From Icerya purchasi (Eukaryota > Arthropoda > Insecta > Hemiptera > Monophlebidae), in the NCBI GenBank assembly GCA_039619475.1, contig CM077115.1, positions 223,433,291 to 223,497,290 of the forward strand: DNA of 64,000 nucleotides, in the 5' to 3' direction. The notes beneath the pieces were generated by a model that saw only the letters and a program-made list of their open reading frames with translations, ran no database searches and was not told where the DNA came from. Below are positions 24,535 through 37,015 of the stretch, piece by piece (the stretch's first letter is position 1; every line of letters begins with the position of its first letter). The position numbers were made by a program, and so were the translations under genes.

Positions 24535-25603
24535 ACGTACAGCTTAAACACAACTATGATCAAGCTGAACCTGTTAAATTAACTTATAGAGAAAATATCG
24601 TATAAATTACAACGTTTGAGGAATAAAAAGAGGTTGTTTATGTGGGAGCTCTGTTACTATTTAATAATTGGTTTAAGTTTGGCGGAAGGTTAAAGTTTTG
24701 ACAGAATTCAGATAAGTTGTTACAATAATGACAGAATGGTGAAGCAGTGTTACCGTTTTAGTACCGTTTTCTAGGGTCTAAACGATCATGACGGCTAGTG
24801 GTATATATAACTTATTACAATTAGTTTTGCCTTCGAATATTATAGCAAGCAAACAATAGTGTATTTTTTTAAATTAAAATAAAACAACGTACTATTAAAG
24901 AAAGAAATAAAAGATTTAGCGAGGAAAACCGGAGGAATTATTATATAAAGTTAATCGTATAAAATCGATATAATCGAGTCTCGAGTATTTATTCGTGCTA
25001 TTTTTTATTTTGCTAAATTTTTACCCAGCTCTTATGCCCGTACAGCAGAAATTTTATCGAGAATTCGATTAGTTTAGAGATTGCCGGCGTACTTTTTTCG
25101 ATATTACATGAAAAAATTTTAGTCAGCAACTCGAAGTTAGGCTACATTCTGTCAGCACATACGTATAGGATTGTTATACTTTTCCGCAGTAACCAACAAA
25201 GGGTGTTTATTTTACGCTACGTGAAAAGTTACTTCGCCGGTGTTTTTACCGATTGTTATAATTGTTAATTTGTTTAATTAATATAAAAAAAACAACAACA
25301 AAAACAACGAATTAGATCGATTTTGATTCCACGCAGTTTTGTAAAAGCAAAGACGCTTTTAACGTCAATTCTGCGCATCTCGAAAATGCGTACACACTTT
25401 CGACAATTTCAGAATAAAAAGGTAAATCGGATACTGCGGGATATAAAAAAAAAAAAGTATCTTATTATCGAGATACTTTTTAAATGTATGAAACTCGCAC
25501 AACGACCGTCGCTAATCTTTTAAATAATCTTCGCAATCAACTATGTTAAAATATGTATTTGGATTCCCATCGAGATCACCGCGTCACATCAGAAAGAACT
25601 CGG

Positions 25604-25635
25604 TTGATGATGGTCGGTGTAATACTTCCGAAACG
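25604..25635 (+). other. Hammerhead-core-like motif (TTGATGA ... CCGAAACG)
   Basis: TTGATGATGG is followed by TCGGTG, a short loop and TTCCGAAACGTCG, and then AAATTAAATATATACC. The layout resembles the motif at 394-419 and the Penelope-type repeat ends I remember that carry CTGANGA...GAAACG. The first base is T instead of C, and helix II would be weak. It is a weak candidate repeat end, not a demonstrated ribozyme. Confidence 0.2.
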
Positions 25636-28600
25636 TCGAAATTAAATATATACCTTAACACACACAGGTGATCGCGAAAATTATATTTCAGACGAGAGCA
25701 ATTTTATAGGAAATCTCGCGATAAAACTTATGTCAGATTTCTTCTTCAGTTTCAAGCCGTGCTTGTTTTCAACATTCTCTTCAACTTCGGATGGTATTTT
25801 AGTCGAATTAATCGTATTATTAACGTAAAAATTATGTCGACTAAATTTTTTGTGACCAAATATCGCGCACCGTAACCAAGACAGACTATAAGTTAAAAAT
25901 AAACGATTTACCTTCATAAAGGGGGGAAAAAAAGAGACGGTCACACCCGCAGCGAACGGTGTTAAGCAGTGTGAAAAGTTTCATTGACAGAAGAAAAAAG
26001 AGAGAAATAATTCAACCATCTTTACCGCGCTATTAGGGTCACAGGTATAAGTGTAAAAACCTCCAAGAAGATATAAGCCCGCAGCGAACAATAAAGAATA
26101 AAGGGAAACTAATAGGAGGACACTTGCTGCGGATTACAAATACAACCCCGACAGTCGATTGCCTTAAAATACCGGAATGAGCGGGGCCATATAAACTGCA
26201 ATAAACGTCGCTTAGACAGGTGGTGGTAACTTTCTAACCTTTGCGTTGTTTCCTTTGCAGCAATAAATTACACTTTTTCAATTCCATTTTCACCGGCATT
26301 TCTTTAATTTCCAAGAGTGACCACAATTTTTTCAGTATCCGCCAATCGTATTATTAGAATGAAAAAACGCGCAAATTTACTCGACACGTTTTGCAACCTT
26401 GGGGGCGCAATTTAATCGTCACTGTGGCATTTCCCAAACGAGATAGCAATTCTAAGGAAGGTATGGGAGACGAACATTCGGTGTAATGGGGTAAATCGGA
26501 AAAAAAAAGGCCAGCGCTTTAATATTGTTTTACGGTAATAGAAGTAACATTTTTTGAAAGCGTAATGCCGCTAATTACGATCAAAACCGGAACGGGAACA
26601 CTGTTTTTCGTAGCATACTTTTAATTTGTACGAGGGTTGTGGACAACCAATTTGAGTTTTTGAGAAATGCGATGAATGAAAATCGAGCGAGGAAAGAACA
26701 ATTTATCCAAAAAAAATTTTCTGAACAATGATTCTGTCGATGATAGAAACCGGAAATAGTTGTAAGGATTTTACGAGAGAGTGGTTGATGCGAACAGGCA
26801 CAATCTAAAAAGCAGACTTGTACGGTGTGTCATTTTACGGGGAAAGACTGGACTCGACGAAATTTTTTGATAGTTACCGGTCGATTTATGGATGCAGGAA
26901 AGATGATCAAACGAAGGAAAACCGAAATAAGCGCATCGAACCAAATCGGACGGTTTTTGAAAGTTGTATTTAAGAGGATAAAGAATATGAACGTTATGAA
27001 TGGGCGCGATGGGTTAGTGTAAAAAGTAAAGTGAAAAAAAGAAAACAGCCAGAAAGTGGACCAGATAAAAATACTGACGACTCACATACGTCACCGGAAG
27101 AATGACGCAAGGCCGATTAAAATGATGATAAATTTCGGACAGATGTAGGACGACGCTACAAATGAAAAAAAAAAACAAATTAAGGAAAAGGAAAAAAAGG
27201 GATACAAAATGTGATTGCTTTTACTCTTTCTTATAAAATTGCGTTAAACTTATCGATATTCTAATATTCGTTAAATTCGGAAATTACATCTAAATTATGA
27301 ACTCTGGAAGTCCGCAACAGCACGTATTTTATTAAATAATTGAAGGTAACACACTTCAATTTGTATGCACTACGCATAAATAACTGGAAAGCGCCATTAC
27401 TGACATTTATCGCAAAAACTGCGGCTATTTACAGTTCTATCGAACCCAGTGTATACCATATTCATCTCTTTCGCCAGCCGCTTCCTTCGTCGTAACAACG
27501 TCTAAAAATAATAAATACGTAACGGTAGCTTCACAGTCAAAATATTCCCACGTACACATGCGAGCAAGCAGCGTAGACTGTAAGAAACGTGCATATTTAC
27601 GAGCCAAAACCGACGAACAATGCCCCATTATTATTACTATTATTATTATGTATTCAGCAGTAACAATGTTCGCGGTACAACTTGTACGTTAACCCAGAAT
27701 TAGCAAATTTATTTTTTCAACAAGTCGCTCAACTGCTGCATTAATCGACTTAAGTTCGTCTGGTGATTTTTATTAAATGTTACAAAGCAATGATTTGCTA
27801 GAATAAACATCGCGACAAATAATGGAAAAGTAAATGGTTTTAAAATAAAGATTCGTTTCTTAAGCTTATATATTATAAGTCTTGAACTATAATTTGATTA
27901 AATTTGTTGTTGTTAACTGGCAACGTTGTGATTAAAATACACAATATTTATGTTTAGACATAAAAAAAAAAAATAATTAGAAATATCAAAAGATATAACA
28001 TAATTAGTTTTTAGTATATATATATATATTTGGGTAAATAATATATTTTGTAGGTTTTTTAAAATAATTGCTTTTTTTTTGTATAATTATTTTTTTTTTT
28101 TTTTTTATATTATTTCATAATAATACATATATATATATGCCTATATATACACACATATAGATACTTAGATAGATATACATTTAGGTGTGGGGTTTTTAAA
28201 ACATAATATGTATAATTACTTTGCTTAATTTTTTTTTTTTTTTCTGAAGAAAAGGACTATTATATGATCGCGTTGTATTTTCTTTTTTTTTTTTGCATTT
28301 AGTATGAAATCAATTCTTTTAAATTGTTTTATTAACAATACATACAACTAATGTTATGTTTAAATTATATTTGTTCTTTAGTCACGATATGGCCAACTGA
28401 TATCCTAATAAGTAAAACATTTTTTAAAAGGTCAGTTTCTAGCTAATATTTTTTTTTTATATAATAAAAATGTATATGTTCAAAGGCTAGAAAAAAAGCT
28501 TCTGTCAGTTTGGATTATATTGCTCAATCTTTATCACAGTTACTTCAAATTTTTTTCAATGGAAACACATTTATTTTTCTCAAAAGCTCACTGCGGTAAT

Positions 28601-29079
28601 TAAAGGCGGTAAACATTTCCAAACCAAACGCACAGTTACATTTTTGTTATTCGTATATACCGCAGTATAAAAATAGTTTTGAAATTCGTTTTACAATTTA
28701 AAGAACGGTATTATCTTAATTGTTCAATAAGTTAATTTAAATTTTTTTACTAGCTTTTTATTTCATTCAAATTCTTAGGGCAACACTTCTGCCAGATACG
28801 CTCCTCTGCGTGCCGCCAGACACATGTCTGTTTCGGTTCACTATGCGTTGTTATTTAATAACCGTTATTTAATTATTAACAGATGCCGCGAACTGTGCCA
28901 TTTTTAGCTGTTCTTTCGCAGACGTAAATAACTAATAAGAGCTGTTGCAAAAAATAAAACAATACCACCCGAGAACGAAAAATTCGTTACAACATTTTTA
29001 AACTTTAAATTTAAATTAATCTGTTTGCTTTACTTTCGATATCCGTTGTTACATACGTACATTACATACATACATACAT

Positions 29080-29100
29080 TATATATATATATATATATAT
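29080..29100. repeat. (AT)n microsatellite
   Basis: AT repeat. A similar tract lies about 160 bases downstream near 29238-29258. Confidence 0.9.
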
Positions 29101-29521
29101 GTAAGTATGTGTGTCTATATTAGTACAAATATTCGCATGTGTACCGTTATGAGTTAAAGAAATAGTATACCAATGTGAAAATGTAGCCAATAATTTCAAA
29201 TTGTATATTTTATATGATAAAATTAAAATGCGATATACATATATATATATATATATATTATCGTTCACTATTACCAGATAAAATAACCAGAATGGAAAGA
29301 ATTAAAAGAAAAAAAAAACGTTATTCTATCAAAAACAATGGTTGAACAATGTTAAATATCCTTCATTATATAGAAACAATGAATCGATGCAAAAGAATAA
29401 ATTACAGAACCAGTGACGTAGCGAGAAAGTTATGGACAGCGAGAGAGTGATTAAAAAACAAAGAATTCTTTTAACGCACGTTGTGTTTTTACATACATAA
29501 AAATGGACGAAAAACGCACAA

Positions 29522-29547
29522 TTTTTTTTTTTTTTTTTTTTTTTTTT
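29522..29547. repeat. T homopolymer
   Basis: About 26 T residues. It may be the poly(A) of a minus-strand retrocopy, but no retroelement body is recognisable next to it. Confidence 0.9.
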
Positions 29548-29623
29548 GCAATATGTCTATCAAATAAATGTTTGCACTTTAAAACATTAATTTCGCTCTT
29601 GCCATATTGCTAAATTAAAAATG

Positions 29624-29671
29624 TACTTTCTGATCAGGGAGTTCAGCTTTTCTCCCTGGATGTAGAAAGTA
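29624..29671. repeat. Compact two-step hairpin, 48 nt
   Basis: TACTTTCT (29624-29631) pairs with AGAAAGTA (29664-29671), and CAGGGAG (29635-29641) pairs with CTCCCTG (29652-29658). A 3/5-base internal loop and a 10-base terminal loop separate them. All 15 pairs are Watson-Crick. It is short for a microRNA precursor. A hairpin RNA, a tiny inverted-repeat element or chance remain possible. Confidence 0.55.
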
Positions 29672-31203
29672 TGTCTTGTAACTGTTTATGATTCCGTTGG
29701 TTATGAGGGGTAATATAATTTTGTTCACCAAGGTAGGAATGTAATTGCTCGCAAGGAAAAAAAAGACAAAAACCAAAATCTAATTCTCGCTTTTTCGAGA
29801 TTAAATTCTAATGCGCGTACAATGCTTCAAATTTATAATTCCTCAGATTATTCGAATGTTATCTATAGACAAATTAAATGACACGGATATTTTTATTCAT
29901 CCGGCTACGTTGTTTCAGACTCACGCATTTTATCACGCGCTGTGCAAAATGAATACTACAACTTACAATTAGTTGCGTGACGACGAAACACGGCGCGCTT
30001 TAATTGGCTTAAATTCGAAATATTTCATTAATATTTTCTAATTTCTTACATCACGAAAAAAATTAATCACCTATGCAACACTGTTTGAAGTAATCAGTCA
30101 TGTTAACTATATTCGTTAAACATTTTAAACCATTATAAAAATAACTAATTTTAATTTATTCGAATGTGTGTGCGAAAGCAACGGTGAATTCGCAAAAATC
30201 ACCATAAAACCAAAAAAGGCTGAAAGAGGTATATGTTTTGTAAAATTTTTAACACGTACTTGTGAAATCACGGTAACAACTGTTAATTTCAAATTCGAAA
30301 TTTCTAAGAGGAATCGACTTTTAACGAATATTACATATGTATTCACTATGATAACACGCATTAAGAATCAGGTTAGCGGAGAGTTTTCGTTTGTGCGGGG
30401 CCGGAGATACGAATCGCAGCGCCTCACATTGAAAATTATAACTGGTAATTTCACTTAGAACATTATAATATTTTACAAATTTTAATCTTTCTCGATAATC
30501 AATAGACATATTGTGGAAACTGTTTATTAAACTGATATATTAAAGGAACTGGAACAATATAAACTTGTTTTTTTTGTGATTCTATAAGTACGAAGAGCTG
30601 ATTTATTTTTTTACAATAATATACAATTATAAAAAAATATTCAATTATGCAAAAAAAAAAGAAAAATTTAACAAATTCTTTAAATCGAAGTTTGTAAATC
30701 ATCGGAATGGACGCACTTTTAGGTTATTAATGTATTTTACAAAATCTATTGTAAATATTAGGGATTTTAAAACTAAAAGTGGTAATTGAAAACTTAAAAT
30801 TTGAGATTTTTTGCATTTTCTGTTCAAAGTAAACTTTAGATGAGTGTAAAATTTTCGAAATTAATTTTAAATAACTAACTCGAATTTAAAAAAAAAAAAA
30901 ACACTCTGTGTTTAGATAGACATCTCCGACATTTAAAGAATTTATGTACGGAATTTCAACATTTTTTGATACTCATAATGTACCTCTCATAGCTGACAAA
31001 TCAAAAAAAAAAAAAAACGCTTTTATAAAAATTAAACAAAAAACTTCATTGTTATATAGAGAGAATTAGCTTATTTGTAAAATTTACACCGATTTTTTTT
31101 TTTTACAAAAGTATGTAATATATGCATCTTTATACATATTATTCCGTACTGAACATATGGTAACTGTGTCATGAATCAAGTTTATTTTACTTTTTATTTA
31201 TTT

Positions 31204-31217
31204 GGGGGGGGGGGGGG
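31204..31217. repeat. G homopolymer
   Basis: About 14 G residues in AT-rich DNA. Confidence 0.9.
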
Positions 31218-31819
31218 AGTCGACCACGGGCAAGTGAAATTTTAATATATTTTCGATGTGTGGGGCGTCCCATCCAAACGAAAGTTAAGAAACGTACTAT
31301 CTGAACAGGATTTAAATACACTTCTCTTTTATTTGAAATTTTTAAATTTACTTCCTGAAAATATATTTGCACTTTTGCCCCATTTTAGCAATACATTTGT
31401 GATAATTAGAATTAAAATATAATATTCATTTTAAATTAGTCCCGCTCGAGTAACATAAATATAAAGGATTTGGCATATTTTAATTTCTAATCGTTTTACT
31501 CCCTGATATGTTTTTGTGCTAGAAAGAGGAAATTAATTTTAAAACAAAAAGCAAATTGAAATGATTTTTCATTACTAATAGCTCAATTAATTGTGCCGCA
31601 TGATTGTTAATTCATTTTTGATCGAATGAATCGAATACAACCGAGAATTTTACGACCACTTTTGAAATGTTACATCTATGCACCCACTGTGTTCGAGAAA
31701 CCGAGTACCTGTGAGACAATGTTTTAGTAAATAAATTCGATCATCGAAAAATAACTTTTAATCTTCCTCAAATTTGAACTTTAACGCCTAAGTACTGATA
31801 TTTTAAAGGACTAATATCA

Positions 31820-31844
31820 TACACACACACACACACACACACAC
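31820..31844. repeat. (CA)n microsatellite
   Basis: Perfect CA dinucleotide repeat. Confidence 0.95.
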
Positions 31845-32637
31845 ATGTCTAGATGTGTACGTGATGAAGCTGGTACGAAGTAGAAAGATATTCCGTTTTA
31901 ATGGAAGGTAATTTTGTAAGCTCAAGTAAATATTATTGAAAAGATACAAATTATAAAAAGTCCGGGAACGTTGTAACAAAATTGACGATAGTAAAAAGTC
32001 GTGAGAGACAAAATCCATATAAGCTCGGTTGCTTGCAAACACGTTCATTTTCTTTCTCTTTCGATGAACCGATAAAGAAAACAACAGAAGAAACATTTAG
32101 TTCGATATGAAGACTAATCTCTCTGGTCGTTGGTTGAACTTTGGTCAGTCGAAATGTTCAAACGTTTGAACTGCAATAAATCAATTGTCCGCGTATGACG
32201 GCTTCTGTCCGTCGCAAGATAATAAAAACATTTCTTTAAAGCAGAATTTTAAACCTATTAGGGTTTTTGTTAATTTCCGTGACCTATATAAACGATCACG
32301 AGAAAAAAAATTCAGGAGAGATGTGGTATTCCGATAATTGATCGATGCGATATAATTATTAAACTTGATATATAAAATTGTAAACCGTTCAGATTCCAAG
32401 TATTCCAGAGGAGCATGTGTATGTTTACAATAGTACAGTGTGTCGACAGCTGCACTATCAGTCGGCGGCGAATACATGGAACACAATTTGCGATATTGCG
32501 AGTACTACAACCTACGTTAAACACGGTTAACCGTCCGATATCCTTGCCATTTGTGTAATAAAAAGGTGCGTCTCTGGCTGATGTATTACACGGTAAGAGA
32601 GAAAGATAGTGTGTGTGCGAGCGAGAAAGACATAGTA

Positions 32638-32664
32638 AGAGAGAGAGAGAGAGAGAGAGAGAGA
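32638..32664. repeat. (GA)n microsatellite
   Basis: Perfect GA dinucleotide repeat within a plus frame that reads alternating Arg and Glu; the frame is not credible as a gene. Confidence 0.95.
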
Positions 32665-33803
32665 CGAACGAAAATACACAGTTGTCCGCGTAAAACGAAG
32701 ATATTCACATTTGGATCAAGAATCGCATCAACAGTCACAACAGATCAGCATTCAGCTGCGAACATTAAACGGGTAGGCGTTAAGAAAATATTACCTGGGA
32801 CTGGTACAACACGATTTCACAACTAACGATAATCGCATAAATATATAAATACCACGGGTAAGATAGTGATGAGAAATAATAAAAATATTACATAAAACCC
32901 ATTTAAAAAAAGATAATAAATAAATTATCGGAAACGAAGAAGACATTTTTTATTCCGCACTTCGTGTACTAGTTTCCACAGATGCAGCTATAAAAAGAAA
33001 AAAGAAGTATTTTAATAATTCACATTTCAGTCTCTTCATTCAAGCAAATAGCAACAAGTAGTACTGTCAAAGCTTTAAGTCATACGTATAATCTGCCCGA
33101 ATCAGCGAAAGGGAGACTACTATTATACTTCGACTATTAACATCAGTTGCGATTAATTATTTTTTAATTAAACTGAATTCTTGATACATCACAATGGTAA
33201 CTGCACTATTAGTCAAACCAGTTTTATTGGTTCCCCTGAAAATGGTGCGCAATGAAGGTTAACAATTTTTCCAAATTCGAAATTGATTTTAATAGTAGTT
33301 GAACAATATGAACGTCATAGTAGTAGAATTGAAAAAATTGACTCGGTTCGAGGACAAATTCAAGCTAACCGAAATCGGATCGAATATTAAGTAAAAACGG
33401 TTCAACATTCGGGTGGTCATGTATTTTTTCTCCTTCCGTTTAATCAACCGAAAGCCGTTATCAGTAACAAGATAATAACAGAAAAATTTAAAAAAAAAAA
33501 ATGAAAAATAACCGCCATAATGTTTTGCGCAAAATATTTGTAAAATCACGAGAGCAGCGTTACATCTATTTATTTACGGTCAGTGCGCACAAATTTCACA
33601 TCTATACACATCGACGGGTTTCGTTTAAAGTCAAAATCAACAATTCTTACATATCAATGATAGACCTACTTTAATTACGATAAAAATATATTATTTTTTA
33701 ATACATAAAGTCACAAGATGTTACCGTTGACGGGGAAAACTTTATCAATTTCAACCTTTAAGCGACCGAAAAAAAATACGTTTGGGTTCAGGCATCGTTT
33801 ATA

Positions 33804-33864
33804 TTTTTGGCGCCCCTCAAATGCTAGGTCCAGATTCATGGGCCTAGGCTTAAATCCGCCGCTA
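33804..33864 (-). mobile_element. Possible hAT-like element end (fragment)
   Basis: On the minus strand the segment reads AGCGGCGGATTTAAGCCTAG and runs on to GGGGCGCCAAA. From memory, arthropod hAT-type repeats often begin CAGNGGCGGATTTAAG and carry a GGCGCC block shortly inside. The opposite terminus and a target duplication were not found, so this is at best one end of a decayed copy. Confidence 0.35.
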
Positions 33865-34067
33865 TGTATTACGCTTATTTATTTAAGATAAAACACGAGC
33901 TATTTAAAAATTAGAAAAAAGAAAAAAAAAAATAGGTCAGTTGAAAAGTGAATTAAGTTTGCGCAGTATACACTATTATTAAACGTCAAATACTCCTTGT
34001 CTGTTTGGTTGACCGTTAATTTTAACAGATCGCACACGACCAATCCCGTAAAATGACCCGAGCTACG

Positions 34068-34099
34068 TTTCTCTTAGTCCCCCACGTAGTTCATTTTTC
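34068..34099 (+). repeat. Left terminal inverted repeat of the MITE
   Basis: 32 bp, exact inverse of 34420-34451; includes the CCCCCACGTAGTTCAT core. Confidence 0.85.
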
Positions 34100-34419
34100 G
34101 GCCGTGCTACTAGTTCATATTCACACATTCCGTTCATTTTAGTTAAGACCGGTCACTGAAAGCTCGCTCATATGTGCTTAACCTGCGCGCTAAGCGTAAC
34201 TTCTCTTAACTGCTCAACATACCAAAACTAATGCATTATAAAAAATTATAACATATAATATTTAAGTTCAATACTTTTACAATACACTGTTCAATATAAT
34301 TTTTGTAAATTGTTTTAATAAACCATTTAATATGCAAATTATTTTTATAATTAATACTATTTATAAGTAATGTTTTCACGCGTGAATGCGAAAATGAACT
34401 CAACTAAAAATGAACCCAG

Positions 34420-34451
34420 GAAAAATGAACTACGTGGGGGACTAAGAGAAA
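34420..34451 (-). repeat. Right terminal inverted repeat of the MITE
   Basis: 32 bp, exact inverse of 34068-34099. Confidence 0.85.
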
Positions 34452-35377
34452 AGACCCAAAAGCTATAAATAACGATTGCAATGTGTGAGGAATTTTTCAA
34501 GTCTGTTTCTTCCTCGCATAAATACAAAAATTAGTAATAACAGATGCTAATAAAAACATCGATTTACGAATTATTTGCGGACGCGAGATGAGCGTTGAGA
34601 AAGATTATTATCGATTTTGAATAAATTAACTTGTGACACTATGAGAAGGTGGTGGAAAACTGTTAACTTCGCGTATCGGCGGTCTAATAACTAGCGCGGG
34701 TTTGGGCTTGTTCGTCAGTAAGAGCGGTAAATTTTATCTTTTATCACTTTGCGGCAAGTTTAAATTCAAACACGGTTAATTCGCGCGGTACTATTCCCAG
34801 TCTTGAAAATTTTTCGTTATTCAACTTTGAAATATTTTTAAAATAAAGAGATAGAACGCTTAAAAGTAGTTTGTTAAAATCTAATTTGTTTTTTTAAGTT
34901 CTAACAAGAAAAGCCACCGAAATTAATAAAATCAGGGGGCGATATAATCGATCGATAACAAAGTATACAGCAGTGTTTAATTAAGTTGAATTGGGAAACA
35001 ACGGATTAAATATATTTACGTCGTCGAAGATTTTACGCAAAACAGTCAAAACTGAGATGACAAAATCTAGATCAAAGCATTTTTCAACCAACCTGAAGCT
35101 AGGGCTCCTTCACTAATTCAACTCGTTAAATCATGACAGTTTTAACCATCTGCATCAGATTTATACAGCAAATAGACACACTTCAATCAACGGAATATTA
35201 TTATACATTATTTTTGTTTCGCACGCTAATATTAATATTCTACCGACTGTATAAAATAAATAAAAAGAGATAAAAAAAAAGGTCGAATTTTAATAAAACG
35301 CCTCTCTGGATAAATCCGACTTAATTTTACTATAATCAAAAAATAAAATTTTCGCTATTAATCAGATAGGGCAAGCG
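34452..35377. other. AT-rich spacer
   Basis: Nothing recognised between the MITE and the minisatellite. Confidence 0.5.
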
Positions 35378-35515
35378 TAATAATAATTAATAATAATTAA
35401 TAATAATTAATAATAATTAATAATAATTAATAATAATTAATAATAATTAATAATAATTAATAATAATTAATAATAATTAATAATAATTAATAATAATTAA
35501 TAATAATAATAGTAA
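35378..35515. repeat. 10-bp minisatellite (TAATAATTAA)n
   Basis: Twelve consecutive identical TAATAATTAA units fill 35381-35500, with partial or diverged units on both sides. The array starts about 30 bases beyond the tail of the minus-strand LINE end at 35549. Confidence 0.95.
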
Positions 35516-35548
35516 TAGTAATGGCAATGCTTAAACCGTTTGGGCAAC

Positions 35549-35622
35549 GTTTTATTTATTTATTTTATTTTTTAATTTATTTTTTTTTTGACCTAGCAGT
35601 ACACCATTTGGCCATTTGTTAA
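35549..35622 (-). mobile_element. LINE 3' tail, second family, minus strand
   Basis: The minus strand reads ACAAATGGCCAAATGG, then a short segment ending CTAGGTC, then an A-rich tail with AAATAAATAAAT. This matches the order seen at 16936-17005 on the plus strand. Confidence 0.5.
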
Positions 35623-37015
35623 TCAATAGACATAAAAAGGGTAACTTATTTTTTTAATATAAATTGACGATCAATTTTCTCACTGCGTGCTCGTAATCAA
35701 TACGTTTCTATATTAATTCGTACGGCACACCGGATAATATTCGTTTTTTACACAACTACAATTTTCTAACACTGTTGTCGGCAATTTGTAAAATTCCCTC
35801 TTTCGGTGTTCACGTCTACTTCAGAGTGTACAGGAAAATAATTCAGTCGCTAGTCCGCTATAGGGATACCAAAAATCATTAAAATCGATTAAAGGTCCCC
35901 CCCAGGCACGGAAAATTCTCAGGCACTACTCTGCATGGAAGATAAGCAGGATCTTAGTTAGTTGCAAATTAACAAAGCCGGAGCAGAAAGAGAGATTAGT
36001 CTAAAGCTACACGTGCAAAAATTAACATTGAAAAAGAAAAAATTCAATTTAGCTCGAAATTTGTCTTTTTTTTTTTTTTTTAAATATGCTGGTTCAATTT
36101 TTTATACGTGTCGAGAAGTATTACATTAGCGAAAAGATTTCTGATCGGATTAAAATATACCGACTTCATTCCTTGCTATTTGTTTTTCTGGGTGAAGGTC
36201 CTTTGTTGACAAGCCCAAGTAAAAAAAAAAAAAAAAAAAAAAACGTTATTTTAATAAAAATTTATAAAATGGTTACACGTTTATGAAGAAATCAAATTTG
36301 AAAAACGCAAAATTTTTAAACTTTTTCGGGGCTTTCGAAGAAGAAACAATAGAACAAAATATGCAGTTATGTTTTTGGATTTAAACTATAAACACTTCCA
36401 AAAAATAAACGGACGATTACAAAGACGTTATTTGCCTTTCAAGTTGTACATATAATAATACGAGAGTTTCTCCTATTAAAGGCAAGACTAAACAGAGGAC
36501 ACTTCATGAAACACGTGTTCTAACCCTTTACGCGGGAGATACACTTCTGATTATAAATATGGGCTGCCTCACCAACTTTATACCGCTAAAAATACACTAC
36601 CGCAAACAGATGTAAAGGTGTTTTTTTTTGTTGTCTGAATTTTAATGTTCAGTGAGGGCATGTAAAAATTGCGTCATCTCTAGAAATTTGCTTGAGACAC
36701 AGTTCAATGTAGTTCGCGCTATGGAAGAAAAAAAAAGGCGGGAACCAGTTGGAAAAAACTGTAACAAAGATTTACAAAGTAAACAGATACGAATGCGCGC
36801 ATTTTTTATCGTATTCGTTTACATTTTTAAGAACTTTTCGACAATATAACCTTGTTTTGATATTGTTAATCAAAAAATTTGCACCGACAAGAATTAATAT
36901 TTTGACCGCGAACATTTTTATTGGCTCTGTTTAATCTTTTGCGAATAATCGACAAAAAGAAAACCTTTCTCAGACACGTACACGGTTATTTCATATCGAC
37001 CGAAATGGTAAAATT
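35623..37015. other. AT-rich spacer
   Basis: No gene recognised. An A run of 23 occurs at 36221-36243. Confidence 0.5.
36221..36243. repeat. A homopolymer
   Basis: Uninterrupted run of about 23 A residues. Confidence 0.9.

Larger units (their letters stand above)
24535..29623. other. AT-rich spacer, no gene recognised
   Basis: The longest frames are below 100 residues and match nothing. A motif at 25604-25635 is listed separately. The rest is simple sequence, with a short AT repeat at 28017-28030, T runs, and an AT repeat at 29080-29100. Confidence 0.55.
29672..33803. other. AT-rich spacer, no gene recognised
   Basis: No credible exon or RNA gene. Simple repeats are listed separately. The weak frame at 30168-30458 overlaps minus-strand frames and has no domain. 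Confidence 0.55.
34068..34451. mobile_element. MITE with perfect 32-bp terminal inverted repeats, 384 bp
   Basis: The first 32 bases (34068-34099, beginning TTTCTCTTAGTCCCCCACGT) are an exact reverse complement of the last 32 (34420-34451). Subterminal copies of a GTTCAT-type motif point outwards on both sides: three on the left at about 34089-34138 and three AAAATGAAC copies on the right at about 34391-34430. The interior is AT-rich and non-coding. Identical termini suggest a fairly recent or constrained copy. I could not define a target duplication, so the superfamily is open. Confidence 0.75.

Noticed and set aside
24416..35515. Short regular repeats as possible CRISPR arrays
   Set aside because: Both arrays are head-to-tail minisatellites without unique spacers.
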